Shown here in pieces: positions 43,661 through 51,828 of a DNA stretch of 64,000 bases (position 1 is the first letter of the stretch; every line of letters begins with the position of its first letter). The translations under genes were made by a program, and so were the position numbers. The notes under the pieces were generated by a model. It was not told the origin of the DNA and searched no databases. It saw nothing but the letters and a program-made list of their open reading frames with translations. Source of the DNA: UBA12474 sp964549625 (lineage in GTDB: Bacteria; Babelota; Babeliae; Babelales; Babelaceae); assembly GCA_964549625.1 (NCBI GenBank), contig CAZJVA010000002.1, positions 50,114 through 114,113 on the forward strand, written 5' to 3'.

Positions 43661-43835
43661 TTATCTGCTGGCAAGTTTAGGTGTGGTTGCTACGCCCATA
43701 ATCTGCTTGATAGCAGTATTTGGCAGAGAGCTTGTTTTGGCAGTCGATCCTGTTTTTAGGTAGCGATAGGTGAGATAGCCAGCAATACCAAGCACACCAA
43801 CGCCGATGGCCGCTTTTTGCCTCGTGAAGAACGGT
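43661..43835 (-). repeat. duplicated gene tail, copy 1 (matches 47017-47190)
   Basis: The last 55-60 codons of this gene match those at the end of the 47017 gene at both protein and DNA level. The match continues downstream through GTTGTTTGGGCGA, the hairpin and the dispersed repeat. This marks a duplicated block of roughly 370 bp that includes a coding 3' end. Confidence 0.85.
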
Positions 43836-45040
43836 GTTTTATCGTTGGCATTGTCTTCTTCATTTTTGGGAGCTGGGATTAATCCGAGGGCGTTCTTAAT
43901 TTTATTTTTCTTCTCTAGGATTTTTGTTGGGGTAATCGTATTGACAAGCCAGTTGTAATGGCCTGAGTTAAGGATCCATGTCTCTTTTTCGCATGTCGCC
44001 TTGTCGATTTGTTTCTCTAGATCTTTTTGGGTGATGTTTTGGTTGTGTGCATTATTACGTATTTCTTTTATTAAAGTATCACTCCAAGGAGCTAGTGAGC
44101 ATAGAATCGTAAAGTCATCTTGATTGTTTAGATCGATGTTATCCACTGAGCCTTCTGTAATATCGTATAATTCTGGCTTGGTCTCTTCGGTGTAGTCATA
44201 GAGCTGCAGCACTTTTTCTGTAATCTGATTGCGCTCTGATGGATCAAGAATTGATAGTCGATAAACTTCTTGAATTATTTGCTTGCATGTTGCTTGATCA
44301 TTAGGGGCATCTTTTGTTTTTGCAAAAGTGCCTCGTTGCAGTGCTTTAAAAGACTCGACTATTTCGTTTTTCTGCTGGTCTTTTTTATTGGCATCTACTT
44401 CAAGCTCGAGTAAATATTTACCGAGGTACGCTTGTTGTATTTTATCTTTAGTATTTTTTTTGTGTTCTTCGCTATTCTGTGGGGTAATCGTGTTGACATA
44501 CCAGTTGTTATGGCCTGAGTTAAGGATCCATGTCTCTTTTTCGCATGTCGCCTTGTCGATTTGTTTCTCTAGATCTTTTTGGGTGATGTTTTGGTTGTGT
44601 TTATTGTTACGTATTTCTTTTATTACTGTAGCACTCCAAGGAGCTAGTGAGCATAGAATCGTAAAGTCATCTTGGTTGTTTAGATCGATGTTATCCACAG
44701 AGTCCTCTGTAACATCGTGTAATTCTGGTTTGGTCGCTTCGGTGTAGTCAAAGAGCTGCAGCACTTTTTCTGTAATCTGATTGCGCTCTGCTTGATTCTT
44801 TTTATGTATATAGATTGCTTGGATTACTTGTTTGCATGATTGTTGTTTTTTTATTTGGAAGGCTTGGTACAGCTCGTTCTTGTTTTCATCTTTGTTTTTG
44901 TCAGTTAATTTATTAATATTAAGTGCTAATAGGTTTTCGATCGCTTTATCAGGGGTGATTGCCTCTTCGGCGCAGAAAGCTTTGACTGGTAAGGTTAATA
45001 AAAGGGCACAAAATACGATCTTTTGGATATAGCAGTTCAT
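43661..45040 (-). CDS. exported repeat protein with C-terminal membrane anchor (island partner 1)
   Basis: The 459-residue protein has a signal peptide (MNCYIQKIVFCALLLTLPVKAFC). Two tandem copies of a 184-residue unit follow. Each contains ERNQITEKVLQL, DYTEETKPEL-like, SVDNIDLNNQDDFTILCSLA, ITQKDLEKQIDKATCEKE and WILNSGHYNW-like segments, with cysteines at matching places. Near the C-terminus are a helix, AAIGVGVLGIAGYLTYRYL (about 405-423), and a tail with SSLPNTAIKQIMG. The last 55-60 residues are nearly identical to those of the 47017 gene. The bulk would face the periplasm. AAGGATCC lies before the ATG. It follows the PPP phosphatase gene (45212) across a terminator. No known domain; function unknown. 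Confidence 0.75.
   Translation of the reverse strand: MNCYIQKIVFCALLLTLPVKAFCAEEAITPDKAIENLLALNINKLTDKNKDENKNELYQAFQIKKQQSCKQVIQAIYIHKKNQAERNQITEKVLQLFDYTEATKPELHDVTEDSVDNIDLNNQDDFTILCSLAPWSATVIKEIRNNKHNQNITQKDLEKQIDKATCEKETWILNSGHNNWYVNTITPQNSEEHKKNTKDKIQQAYLGKYLLELEVDANKKDQQKNEIVESFKALQRGTFAKTKDAPNDQATCKQIIQEVYRLSILDPSERNQITEKVLQLYDYTEETKPELYDITEGSVDNIDLNNQDDFTILCSLAPWSDTLIKEIRNNAHNQNITQKDLEKQIDKATCEKETWILNSGHYNWLVNTITPTKILEKKNKIKNALGLIPAPKNEEDNANDKTPFFTRQKAAIGVGVLGIAGYLTYRYLKTGSTAKTSSLPNTAIKQIMGVATTPKLASR
43929..44789 (-). repeat. internal tandem duplication, 552-bp period
   Basis: The segment 43929-44237 recurs at 44481-44789 with only scattered substitutions; the offset is exactly 552 bp (184 codons). 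Between them the copies are more diverged. The duplication is in frame and appears recent in the conserved part. Confidence 0.9.
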
Positions 45041-45154
45041 AAGGATCCTTCCTCGGTTATTCTAAATCTATGGTGATATTATTTTATTCTATCTGAATTA
45101 GTTGCTTTGTCAATCGCCGGGTGCGTGCTTTTTATATTTTCGAGGAGAGAAGAA

Positions 45155-45178
45155 AGGGCTTGGCAAGAGCCAAGCCCT
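45155..45178 (-). terminator. terminator after PPP phosphatase 1
   Basis: AGGGCTTGGC (45155-45164) and GCCAAGCCCT (45169-45178) form a perfect 10-bp stem with a 4-nt loop. On minus it is followed by TTCTTCTC. It lies 34 nt after the phosphatase stop, so the downstream partner gene is probably transcribed separately. Confidence 0.8.
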
Positions 45179-45211
45179 AATCTGTTTCGTTTTTGGTTTT
45201 TATGAGAACTA

Positions 45212-46651
45212 TTAGCTGCCTAGTGCTGCGTTTAATTCTTTTTCAAACTCATCAGGGTCAAATTCTTGATATTCGTCCTCATCAGAGACTGGGATTGGGA
45301 TAAACTCGTCGGAGAAGCTACTAAAGTCTAAGCCCTCTTTGGGGCCTTTGGCCCATCGTGGAATAAATTGTAGCTCCTGTGGTTCAGGTTCCTGGATTAT
45401 TGAGTCTTCCTCGAGATTTGTATTTGCCGGTACTTGATCATACGAGCTTTGCATGGTTGTTCGGTCGAGGATAGCATGGGGTGCTTTTGGAGCAAAATAG
45501 ATCGGGGTGAGTTGATAGCCCGGTAGATGGGGTATGATTTTAGGTTGAATTCCTGCGGTTGAAGCTATTGAGCTTTCAGTAGGGCTGATGTGTAAAATGG
45601 TTCCGTAGTCAGTAAAATAGCCATTGTGTGCGCCGTATGCGCCGGTGTTTGGGGCGACATTGAGTGTTACTACACGCCAATTCCAGCGTGCGCCGATGCC
45701 TGGTATTTCACCTTCAGAAAACAGTTTGTATGGTTGCTTTTCTGGTGTTTCGTACATAACATCTGCCTGTTGGTGACCTCGAATGACCATGGAAATATTG
45801 TTGCGCTGCATCCATTTGTTCATAGTATCTTGTGAGATTATAGAACCGGTACCTCTAAGCGCTTCTTCGTTCCATGGTTTGTGATCATCACGCATATCGC
45901 TCCAAAGGATACTTTGCGCATCTAAAGGTGCTAGGAGCGCCTGGCCGGATTTTTCTGGGATCATGTTGTAAGTTGTTTTTGTTATGTCAATGCCGCCGTG
46001 CAGTAGGGCGATGCGACTATTTGGGCTATTGTGACGATCAATAATGGTTATTACGGGCAGCAAAGCAAATGCTTCTTGAAATTGTCGGAAAAGTTCTGCT
46101 GTTGATGTCGTATCATCTTTTTTTAGTTTTTCTAGGTCTTTCCAAAAACCATAGCGTCGAGAAATATCTGTTGTCTCGTGGTTACCCCGAACTAAAAATA
46201 CTTGGCTTGGATTGGTTGCTTTGAGTTGTGTTAAAAACCAGAGATTTTTAAGGCTTTCTTTTCCCCGATCGATATAGTCACCTAAATAGGCAAGGTAGGT
46301 GTCGGGTTGTAATGTAAAATCTTTAGGATTGTAGGCTCCCTGATTTTCTAGGTGAGAAAGTAATGCGGCAATGGGCCCAAAATCACCGTGCAAATCTCCG
46401 GTAATATAGAGGTTTGCGTCTGCAGGAATATTATGTCGCGTGATGAGCGCCTTGTTAACACGTGCGGGATGTTTGAGTAGTTTTTTGCTTATGGAAGATT
46501 TGTTAATTTCCTTTTTTAATTCTTGTTGTAATGTGGCCGCGATCTTGGATGCGTCAGCAGTGGTCTTCCAGGGTTGCCCTTGATAGCCGCTAAAAAGCTG
46601 CGGGGTTGCAATTAAAAGTAGAGATAAGGTTGCTTGAAGTGCCTTTTTCAT
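45212..46651 (-). CDS. exported PPP-family Ser/Thr-type phosphatase 1
   Basis: The 479-residue protein has a signal peptide (MKKALQATLSLLLIATPQLFSG) and a metallophosphoesterase core with all PPP landmarks. GDLHG is at 85-89, GDYIDRG at 124-130 and GNHE at 156-159. LLHGGID and RGHQQAD supply the later metal- and phosphate-binding His and Arg. PPP phosphatases remove phosphate from Ser/Thr using two metal ions and are mainly eukaryotic, with scattered bacterial forms. Here the enzyme would be periplasmic or secreted. A Glu/Asp-rich C-terminal tail (about 410-479) follows the catalytic domain. AAAGGAG precedes the ATG. It is one of three paralogues in this island (others at 48661 and 54054), each followed by an exported, C-terminally anchored protein. 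Confidence 0.9.
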   Translation of the reverse strand: MKKALQATLSLLLIATPQLFSGYQGQPWKTTADASKIAATLQQELKKEINKSSISKKLLKHPARVNKALITRHNIPADANLYITGDLHGDFGPIAALLSHLENQGAYNPKDFTLQPDTYLAYLGDYIDRGKESLKNLWFLTQLKATNPSQVFLVRGNHETTDISRRYGFWKDLEKLKKDDTTSTAELFRQFQEAFALLPVITIIDRHNSPNSRIALLHGGIDITKTTYNMIPEKSGQALLAPLDAQSILWSDMRDDHKPWNEEALRGTGSIISQDTMNKWMQRNNISMVIRGHQQADVMYETPEKQPYKLFSEGEIPGIGARWNWRVVTLNVAPNTGAYGAHNGYFTDYGTILHISPTESSIASTAGIQPKIIPHLPGYQLTPIYFAPKAPHAILDRTTMQSSYDQVPANTNLEEDSIIQEPEPQELQFIPRWAKGPKEGLDFSSFSDEFIPIPVSDEDEYQEFDPDEFEKELNAALGS

Positions 46652-46792
46652 ACCTGCTCCTTTGGTAATGGTAGGTTAGATTTTTATCCTGTATTCTCTA
46701 TTATACAATTATTTTAAGTAGGTTGTGAATATTTAGGTGGTTTTTGTAGTCATTTTGCTAGGCGTTGTTTTTGCTTTATTAGCAATATTCGG

Positions 46793-46944
46793 GTTCGAGA
46801 AGGGCTAACGAAATACTACGTTGTGCTGGATTGCTACGCAACTGCGTTGTCACGCTGTGCTTCGTTCGCAATGACGGGGGAATCACCAGATCCGTCGTCA
46901 CGAGGAGGGCTCGTGGGGGCCGACGTGGTGATCCAGGGCGAAGG
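46793..46944. repeat. dispersed repeat element, copy 2
   Basis: The stretch between 46652 and 47016 holds the second copy of the element at 43317-43567. It has GGATTGC and GCAATGACGGGG around a variable centre, TCGTCACGAGGAGGG, and GACGTGGTGATCCAGGGCG. The order of parts differs partly from copy 1, so the copies have rearranged. Like copy 1 it directly precedes a hairpin and the 3' end of an anchored-protein gene. Confidence 0.75.
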
Positions 46945-46945
46945 A

Positions 46946-46988
46946 GCGTTGTGTGCGCTACGATAACGAGCGCACACAACGCAATTTT
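46946..46988 (+). terminator. hairpin with T-run, plus-strand orientation (copy 2)
   Basis: GCGTTGTGTGCGC (46946-46958) pairs with GCGCACACAACGC (46970-46982) around TACGATAACGA, then AATTTT. Compared with copy 1 the stem is longer by a paired TG/CA, while the loop is kept. This is compensatory change that supports a real RNA structure. Confidence 0.7.
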
Positions 46989-47016
46989 CTGTTGTTTGGG
47001 CGAATCTGCCCCCCCG

Positions 47017-47190
47017 CTATCTGGTGGCGAGCTTAGGTGTGGTTGCTGTGCCCATAATTTGCTTGATAGCAGTATTTGGCAGAGAGCTTGTTTTGACAGT
47101 CGATCCTGTTTTGTTTAGATAGCGATACGTGAGATAGCCAGCAATCCCAAGCACGCCAACGCCGATGACTGCTTTTTGCCATGTGAAGAG
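47017..47190 (-). repeat. duplicated gene tail, copy 2 (matches 43661-43835)
   Basis: This is the DNA-level match to the end of the gene at 43661, including the codons for the membrane helix and the SSLPNTAIKQIMG tail. It is followed by the same non-coding block, hairpin and repeat. Confidence 0.85.
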
Positions 47191-48501
47191 TGATGCTTTG
47201 GAGTTATCACTGGTCCCAATTTCTGACTCGTGTTGGTTTATGTCCGTAGTAGAATGGGAGGACTTAAGCGTTTCATCCTCAGAATCTACTTTATCGTCTT
47301 CCGAAGAATACTCTTCTATTGTCACCTCATCATCATCATCATCTTCTTCTTCTTCTTTGCTGTTTGATGTGTTAGGTAGTTTGCTGGGTAATTCTTTTTT
47401 AAATATTTCAAAAGCTTCTTTTAGAATTTGTATCGAAGCAGTTTTGGTAACATTTTGTTCGTATAGGATAGTTATTTTCTGTGTGACTTCTTCATTCGTA
47501 GGCACATTTTTTTCCAACAACTCTGTATTATTTGTACTGATTTCTTCGAGCGCGGTTTTTACCCCTTGAGATGTATCTGCCTCATTTTTAAAGCTCGTGA
47601 GTGCAAAGTACAAAAGCATTTTGTCGCGTGCGTCAATATTATTATCTTTTAATTCCTCGATCCATGTTTCAACCTGTTCTTTTGTTATGTCTTCAGCGCA
47701 AAAAACGATTACTTTTTCGGCGGCATTATCAAGAGCTTGTATTGTGCCTTGTTTAATAAGTTTTTCCAACGTTGCATTACTATCGATTAAGAGCTGATAT
47801 TGGCCGTGGGTTAGTAGAATTTGGGCTGTTTGCTTGTCATGGAAATTTGTTAGAGGTGCAACGCAATTGATTAGCGTATCAAGTGATTTGAATAATTTTC
47901 CATTTAAGCATTTTTTAAAGCTTTCATATTCCTTAATCTCCCAGTAATGCAAGCTTTGATTCGTTGCAGTTTTGAGAAGTAGATTAAGGACGAAGATGAT
48001 TTTTTCTTGGAGTTCAAAATCGTCAAGCTTTTTGCTGTTGCTCCATGCTATGAGATTAATTTGGGTTTTTAGATCAATGGTTTTGGTTGGTAGTATGTAC
48101 GCCCATCGGTTTTTTAATCTTTCGGAGTCAAGATATTGGAAAGGATTGAAGTCACCAGATTGAACATTACTCTGGTCGGTGTTTTTCAGTTGCTTTGCCT
48201 TTTTCCTGCATGCAGCTGCGGTCTTGAGATTGTTTTGCTCTAGAAAGGTATTTATATCATTGATGGTTTCTGCGTTGTTGTTCAGGTCGATATTTTGGAT
48301 AAATAGTAGGCAAGTTGCCAGGGTGAGATTATCGTTGTTAATTTGTTGTGCTTTGTTCTGCTCCCAGGTTGGGTAAACTTGATTACTCCAGTCGTTATCT
48401 GGGACATACTGAGCGCCAACCATTATCGGCGTGAAAAAAAGTAGTGATACGAGTGTGCGTTTCATGCCTTTGATAGCACTGTTTAATATTTTTATTGTCA
48501 T
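47017..48501 (-). CDS. exported protein with C-terminal membrane anchor (island partner 2)
   Basis: The 494-residue product begins with a signal sequence; AAAGGA about 7 nt before the ATG at 48501 supports that start, while a later ATG (48465) has the site too close. The soluble part is helical with no recognised domain. A strongly acidic, low-complexity stretch at about 385-430 (EEEEDDDDDEVTIEEYSSED) is followed by the membrane helix AVIGVGVLGIAGYLTYRYL and a tail with SSLPNTAIKQIMG. The C-terminal 55-60 residues are nearly identical to those of the 43661 gene, while the N-terminal parts differ. It follows PPP phosphatase 2 on the same strand. The tail may be a membrane anchor or sorting module that is moved between proteins. 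Confidence 0.72.
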   Translation of the reverse strand: MTIKILNSAIKGMKRTLVSLLFFTPIMVGAQYVPDNDWSNQVYPTWEQNKAQQINNDNLTLATCLLFIQNIDLNNNAETINDINTFLEQNNLKTAAACRKKAKQLKNTDQSNVQSGDFNPFQYLDSERLKNRWAYILPTKTIDLKTQINLIAWSNSKKLDDFELQEKIIFVLNLLLKTATNQSLHYWEIKEYESFKKCLNGKLFKSLDTLINCVAPLTNFHDKQTAQILLTHGQYQLLIDSNATLEKLIKQGTIQALDNAAEKVIVFCAEDITKEQVETWIEELKDNNIDARDKMLLYFALTSFKNEADTSQGVKTALEEISTNNTELLEKNVPTNEEVTQKITILYEQNVTKTASIQILKEAFEIFKKELPSKLPNTSNSKEEEEDDDDDEVTIEEYSSEDDKVDSEDETLKSSHSTTDINQHESEIGTSDNSKASLFTWQKAVIGVGVLGIAGYLTYRYLNKTGSTVKTSSLPNTAIKQIMGTATTPKLATR

Positions 48502-48660
48502 ATGGGTATCCTTTTTTAGTTTTATATGTCCGAATCTTTATTTTATTTAAATTTTCTTATCTGTCAATCTTTACTTGTAGTTTTTTAGGTGCTCGTCTGG
48601 TCTGCAAAGGCAAAAAGGCTTCTTAGACTCTGTAGATTGTGGCGAAATTATACCACTCAT

Positions 48661-50187
48661 TTAAAGGTCCAAAATCACCTGTGTTTTCGGGTCGAAATAA
48701 TGGGGTGTTAGTACCCAATTGAGCGATTGGTGTAGGAGGCGCGGCTTGGTTCTCTCTGTTTTTGGTGGATTTTTAAAGCCCGCTGGTTTTTGAGATAGCT
48801 CTATCCAGGTTCCATATTCGCAATAAAAGCCATCTTCTTCGTCGTTTTCTTCAAGTTCTTCGTAGTATCCGGTATTGGGCGCCAGGTTGGCGGTCGTGGC
48901 AAGATTATTCCATGAACCTACACCCAGCCATGGCCCACCAGAAAACATGGAGTAGGGGAGCCTAGCCGCTTCCGTGAAGATAAAGAGGCTGTCATTTTGT
49001 TGATGACCACGAAAAAGTTGTTTAAGGCCAAAGAGCAACAGCCAATATTCTATGTTGTTTTTGTATAAGATGTAGCCAATATTCCCCCGCTCTTCGTTTA
49101 TAATTGCAGGAAGTGTTTCATCACTGTTTTCAAGGTCGCTCCACAGATACGCTTGCGCATTTCCTTTGGGTATAACCCATGATGTGGGTTGTTCCGCATC
49201 GAGATGAGATTGAATTGTGCTGATTTCTTCTTGAGTCAAATTTATTGATGGGTTTATGCCCCCATGCACGAGTGCAAAGCTTTGTTCTTTTGTTCCATGC
49301 TGTACAAAGATAATTACGGGAAGTCGTGAAAATGCTTTGAGAAACAAGTTGAGGAGTTTGCCGGCTTCATTTTTTTTGACTATTTTTTTGAGGCTGTCCC
49401 ATAAGCTTGGACTAGCAGGGTTTGAACACATGGCCATGCTTTTGCTTTCGTGGTTGCCGCGCAGAAGTAATACTTGTTCTGGGTTTGCTGCTAATAATTT
49501 GGTGAGAAGGGCTAAAACACGGACGCTTTTGGGACCTCGATCAATGTAATCACCCAAAAAAGCGACATATACCAATTTGTCTACGGTGAAGTTTATTGGG
49601 TCAAACTTTTTTTCTGCAATGAGCCTATTCATTATGGCTTTGATGGGACCGTCATCACCATGCAAATCTCCGACAATGTGCAATGTTGCCTCTTTAGGTA
49701 TTTTAACAAGGCGCATAAGTGCTGCATTTAAATTGCAACTATTTTCATTTAGGCTCTCATGTTTGAGTAGGGAGAGCTCTCCCTTATTGAGGTTTTTTTT
49801 TAGGTTGGACTTGAGTGTGGTGCTTAATGTTTTTGCGATGAGTTCTATCTGTTCCGCGTTTTTTGGTTCTAGGGATAGGGTTGGGTTTATTGGTTGTAGA
49901 CAGACTGGTTTATCTTTAGTTTTTTTCTGGATGAGTGCTCGAATAAGACCAGTTTTTTGGTAGAGCATCTCTTTGGTTATGACCGGTTTTTCTGTGTTTT
50001 TATGCGTATCATGTTGTTTTTCAGTTGCGTCGTTTTTGATAGACAAAGATTGATTAGGCTTATTCTCGGTTGATTGGGGCAGTGGACAAGGGCTTTTGAT
50101 TTGCTTGTCGTGAAAAGCGGCGCCGCTGAGTGGTACCACAAGGCTAGCCAGGAGAAAGACGCGAGAAGGATGAAAAAAATGTTTCAT
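48661..50187 (-). CDS. exported PPP-family Ser/Thr-type phosphatase 2
   Basis: The 508-residue protein has a signal peptide (MKHFFHPSRVFLLASLVVPLSGA) and a roughly 120-residue polar linker. The PPP core follows: HIVGDLHGDDGPIKAIM, FLGDYIDRGPKS, LLLRGNHES, LVHGGINPS and FRGHQQNDS. All metal- and phosphate-binding residues of the family are present, so an active Ser/Thr-type phosphatase outside the cytoplasm is expected. Compared with phosphatase 1 it has a longer N-terminal extension and lacks the acidic tail. It is followed by the anchored partner gene 47017 after a 159-nt gap. AGGATAGG precedes the ATG. Substrate unknown; host proteins are an inference. Confidence 0.9.
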   Translation of the reverse strand: MKHFFHPSRVFLLASLVVPLSGAAFHDKQIKSPCPLPQSTENKPNQSLSIKNDATEKQHDTHKNTEKPVITKEMLYQKTGLIRALIQKKTKDKPVCLQPINPTLSLEPKNAEQIELIAKTLSTTLKSNLKKNLNKGELSLLKHESLNENSCNLNAALMRLVKIPKEATLHIVGDLHGDDGPIKAIMNRLIAEKKFDPINFTVDKLVYVAFLGDYIDRGPKSVRVLALLTKLLAANPEQVLLLRGNHESKSMAMCSNPASPSLWDSLKKIVKKNEAGKLLNLFLKAFSRLPVIIFVQHGTKEQSFALVHGGINPSINLTQEEISTIQSHLDAEQPTSWVIPKGNAQAYLWSDLENSDETLPAIINEERGNIGYILYKNNIEYWLLLFGLKQLFRGHQQNDSLFIFTEAARLPYSMFSGGPWLGVGSWNNLATTANLAPNTGYYEELEENDEEDGFYCEYGTWIELSQKPAGFKNPPKTERTKPRLLHQSLNWVLTPHYFDPKTQVILDL

Positions 50188-50320
50188 AGCCTATCCTAAA
50201 TGATTGGATGATTAGAGTAATATTTTATTGGATTGTCTGGAGATTTTTTACTATATACCCGCTCAATTGTTTTGTCATTGAGCTCTTGGTAAACGGCATA
50301 GGCCGTGCAGGTTTATGCGC

Positions 50321-51709
50321 CTAGGCGGTGTTTTTTTTGTGGCTTTGAATATATGCGCGTGAACTGCTTAGGATATCAACTAAGGGTGCTGGGTAAATTG
50401 TAGAATAATTGGATTTGGGGTTGTGAATCTGTGCTGGCGCAAAAGGGCGGAGTTCTGGAACCCAGAGCTTGATGTAGCGGCATTCGGGATCAAATTTTTT
50501 TTGCTGCAGCCAGGGGTTGAAAACCCGAAAATATGGTTGTGCATCATAGCCGGTAGAACTAATCCATTGCCAGTTGCCCGCATTGACCGAAGGATCGTAA
50601 TCGGTGAGCTTCTGTGCAAAATATTGTGCTCCCGTGCGCCAGTCGATGCCAAGGTTTTTTACAAGAAAAGAGGCGGCGAGCATGCGAACACGATTGTGCA
50701 CATACCCGCTCTCATTTAGTTCACGCATTCCTGCATCAATAATGGGTATTCCTGTTTTGCCTTCGCACCAGGCGGTAAACGCCTTGGTTGAATTGCTCCA
50801 TTTTTTTGGCTCGTAGGTTGGGCGTGCCGAGTTTTTTAAGGATTCTGGATAGTGATAAACAAGGTAAGAAAAGAAGTCGCGCCAGTATAGCTGTCTGATG
50901 AGTTCGTGCGACGGGCCAAGTGTTGTGCTGATAGCCTTGACAGCCTCGCGGACGGAGAGGGTGCCAAACTTATTGTGGGCACTTAGGAGGGTTGTCTTGT
51001 GTGCGGGAATATTGCGCGTGACTGTGTAGTTTTTTTGTTCGATTAGTTGAGCAAGCTGCTTTTTTGCATGGGTGCTTCCCCCGTGCACGTGCAAATGGAG
51101 CGCGCGCTCGAATTTGATTTCTTTTGGCTCTTGTATTTTTGGCGGTAATGTTATGGTTTTGCTTCCGCGTAGCGGTGAGGTATCAGGAAGTGGTTGTGGC
51201 TTTTGGGTTGGTGTATGCCTTGCGGCCGCCTTAAAGAAGGCGCCAAAGATTCGATACGGTGTTGAGTTTGCAGTCAGTAGCTCTGCGGGATCGCCAATAA
51301 GTAGGAGATCATGATACTCGTTGCATGCGACATGATGGGTCTTGCAGGCTTGTTGGATAGCGAGATCCCGTTCGCGGCTAAAGGGCGTGTAGTCGCGATT
51401 AAAAAATACGGCATCAAATTGTTTTGTCTGCAATAGATCTGTAATTACTGCTTCAGCTTCGCCGTAACCGTAGTGGAGCTTGCTTTGTATTTTTTCTAGT
51501 TGGTCTTCAAGTTCGGTGAGGGACTCGCGCATGAAAAAGAGTGCTGGGTGGCTCAGGAAGCGGTTTTTTGGGCCGATTTGTCGCGGATCGAATATAAATA
51601 TGGGAGTTACTTTGTTCGAGAGGGATAGGGCGTTGCAGAGCGCAGTATTGTCTTCCAGCCGAAGGTCGCGTCTAAAGATCATGAGGGACGAGGTGAATTG
51701 TTTTTTCAT
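50321..51709 (-). CDS. phrB: deoxyribodipyrimidine photolyase
   Basis: The 462-residue flavoprotein starts with the antenna-domain signature SSLMIFRRDLRLEDNTALCNAL. The FAD-binding domain includes RQLYWRDFFSYL, TGIPIIDAGMRELNESGYVH, NRVRMLAASFLVKNLGIDWR and NAGNWQWISSTGYDAQPYF. The Trp residues of the electron-transfer path are visible (NWQW). It repairs UV-induced cyclobutane pyrimidine dimers with blue light and has the length of a class I CPD photolyase. It is a DNA-repair gene sitting alone inside the island of exported proteins, between PPP phosphatase 2 and two small exported proteins. A cryptochrome-type role cannot be excluded but is less likely. Confidence 0.94.
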   Translation of the reverse strand: MKKQFTSSLMIFRRDLRLEDNTALCNALSLSNKVTPIFIFDPRQIGPKNRFLSHPALFFMRESLTELEDQLEKIQSKLHYGYGEAEAVITDLLQTKQFDAVFFNRDYTPFSRERDLAIQQACKTHHVACNEYHDLLLIGDPAELLTANSTPYRIFGAFFKAAARHTPTQKPQPLPDTSPLRGSKTITLPPKIQEPKEIKFERALHLHVHGGSTHAKKQLAQLIEQKNYTVTRNIPAHKTTLLSAHNKFGTLSVREAVKAISTTLGPSHELIRQLYWRDFFSYLVYHYPESLKNSARPTYEPKKWSNSTKAFTAWCEGKTGIPIIDAGMRELNESGYVHNRVRMLAASFLVKNLGIDWRTGAQYFAQKLTDYDPSVNAGNWQWISSTGYDAQPYFRVFNPWLQQKKFDPECRYIKLWVPELRPFAPAQIHNPKSNYSTIYPAPLVDILSSSRAYIQSHKKNTA

Positions 51710-51828
51710 GGTATCGTGCTCCTGGTTAGCATGCTTAGGCTAAAAGCTAGCAGTGACTAATCAAGAGCACAATATCTTGTTATTTGGCGTGCTTGGGTTT
51801 CATCAACTTCAAAATAATCGCCTACCTC

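Noticed and set aside
43661..43710. LPNTA in the tails of the two anchored proteins as a sortase signal
   Set aside because: A sortase motif must precede the membrane helix. Here LPNTA follows it, and the organism appears diderm. It is treated as part of the cytoplasmic tail.
47165..47569. 134-codon plus frame rich in Ser opposite the acidic region of the 47017 gene
   Set aside because: The poly-Ser run is simply the antisense of the Asp/Glu-rich coding stretch; no independent support.
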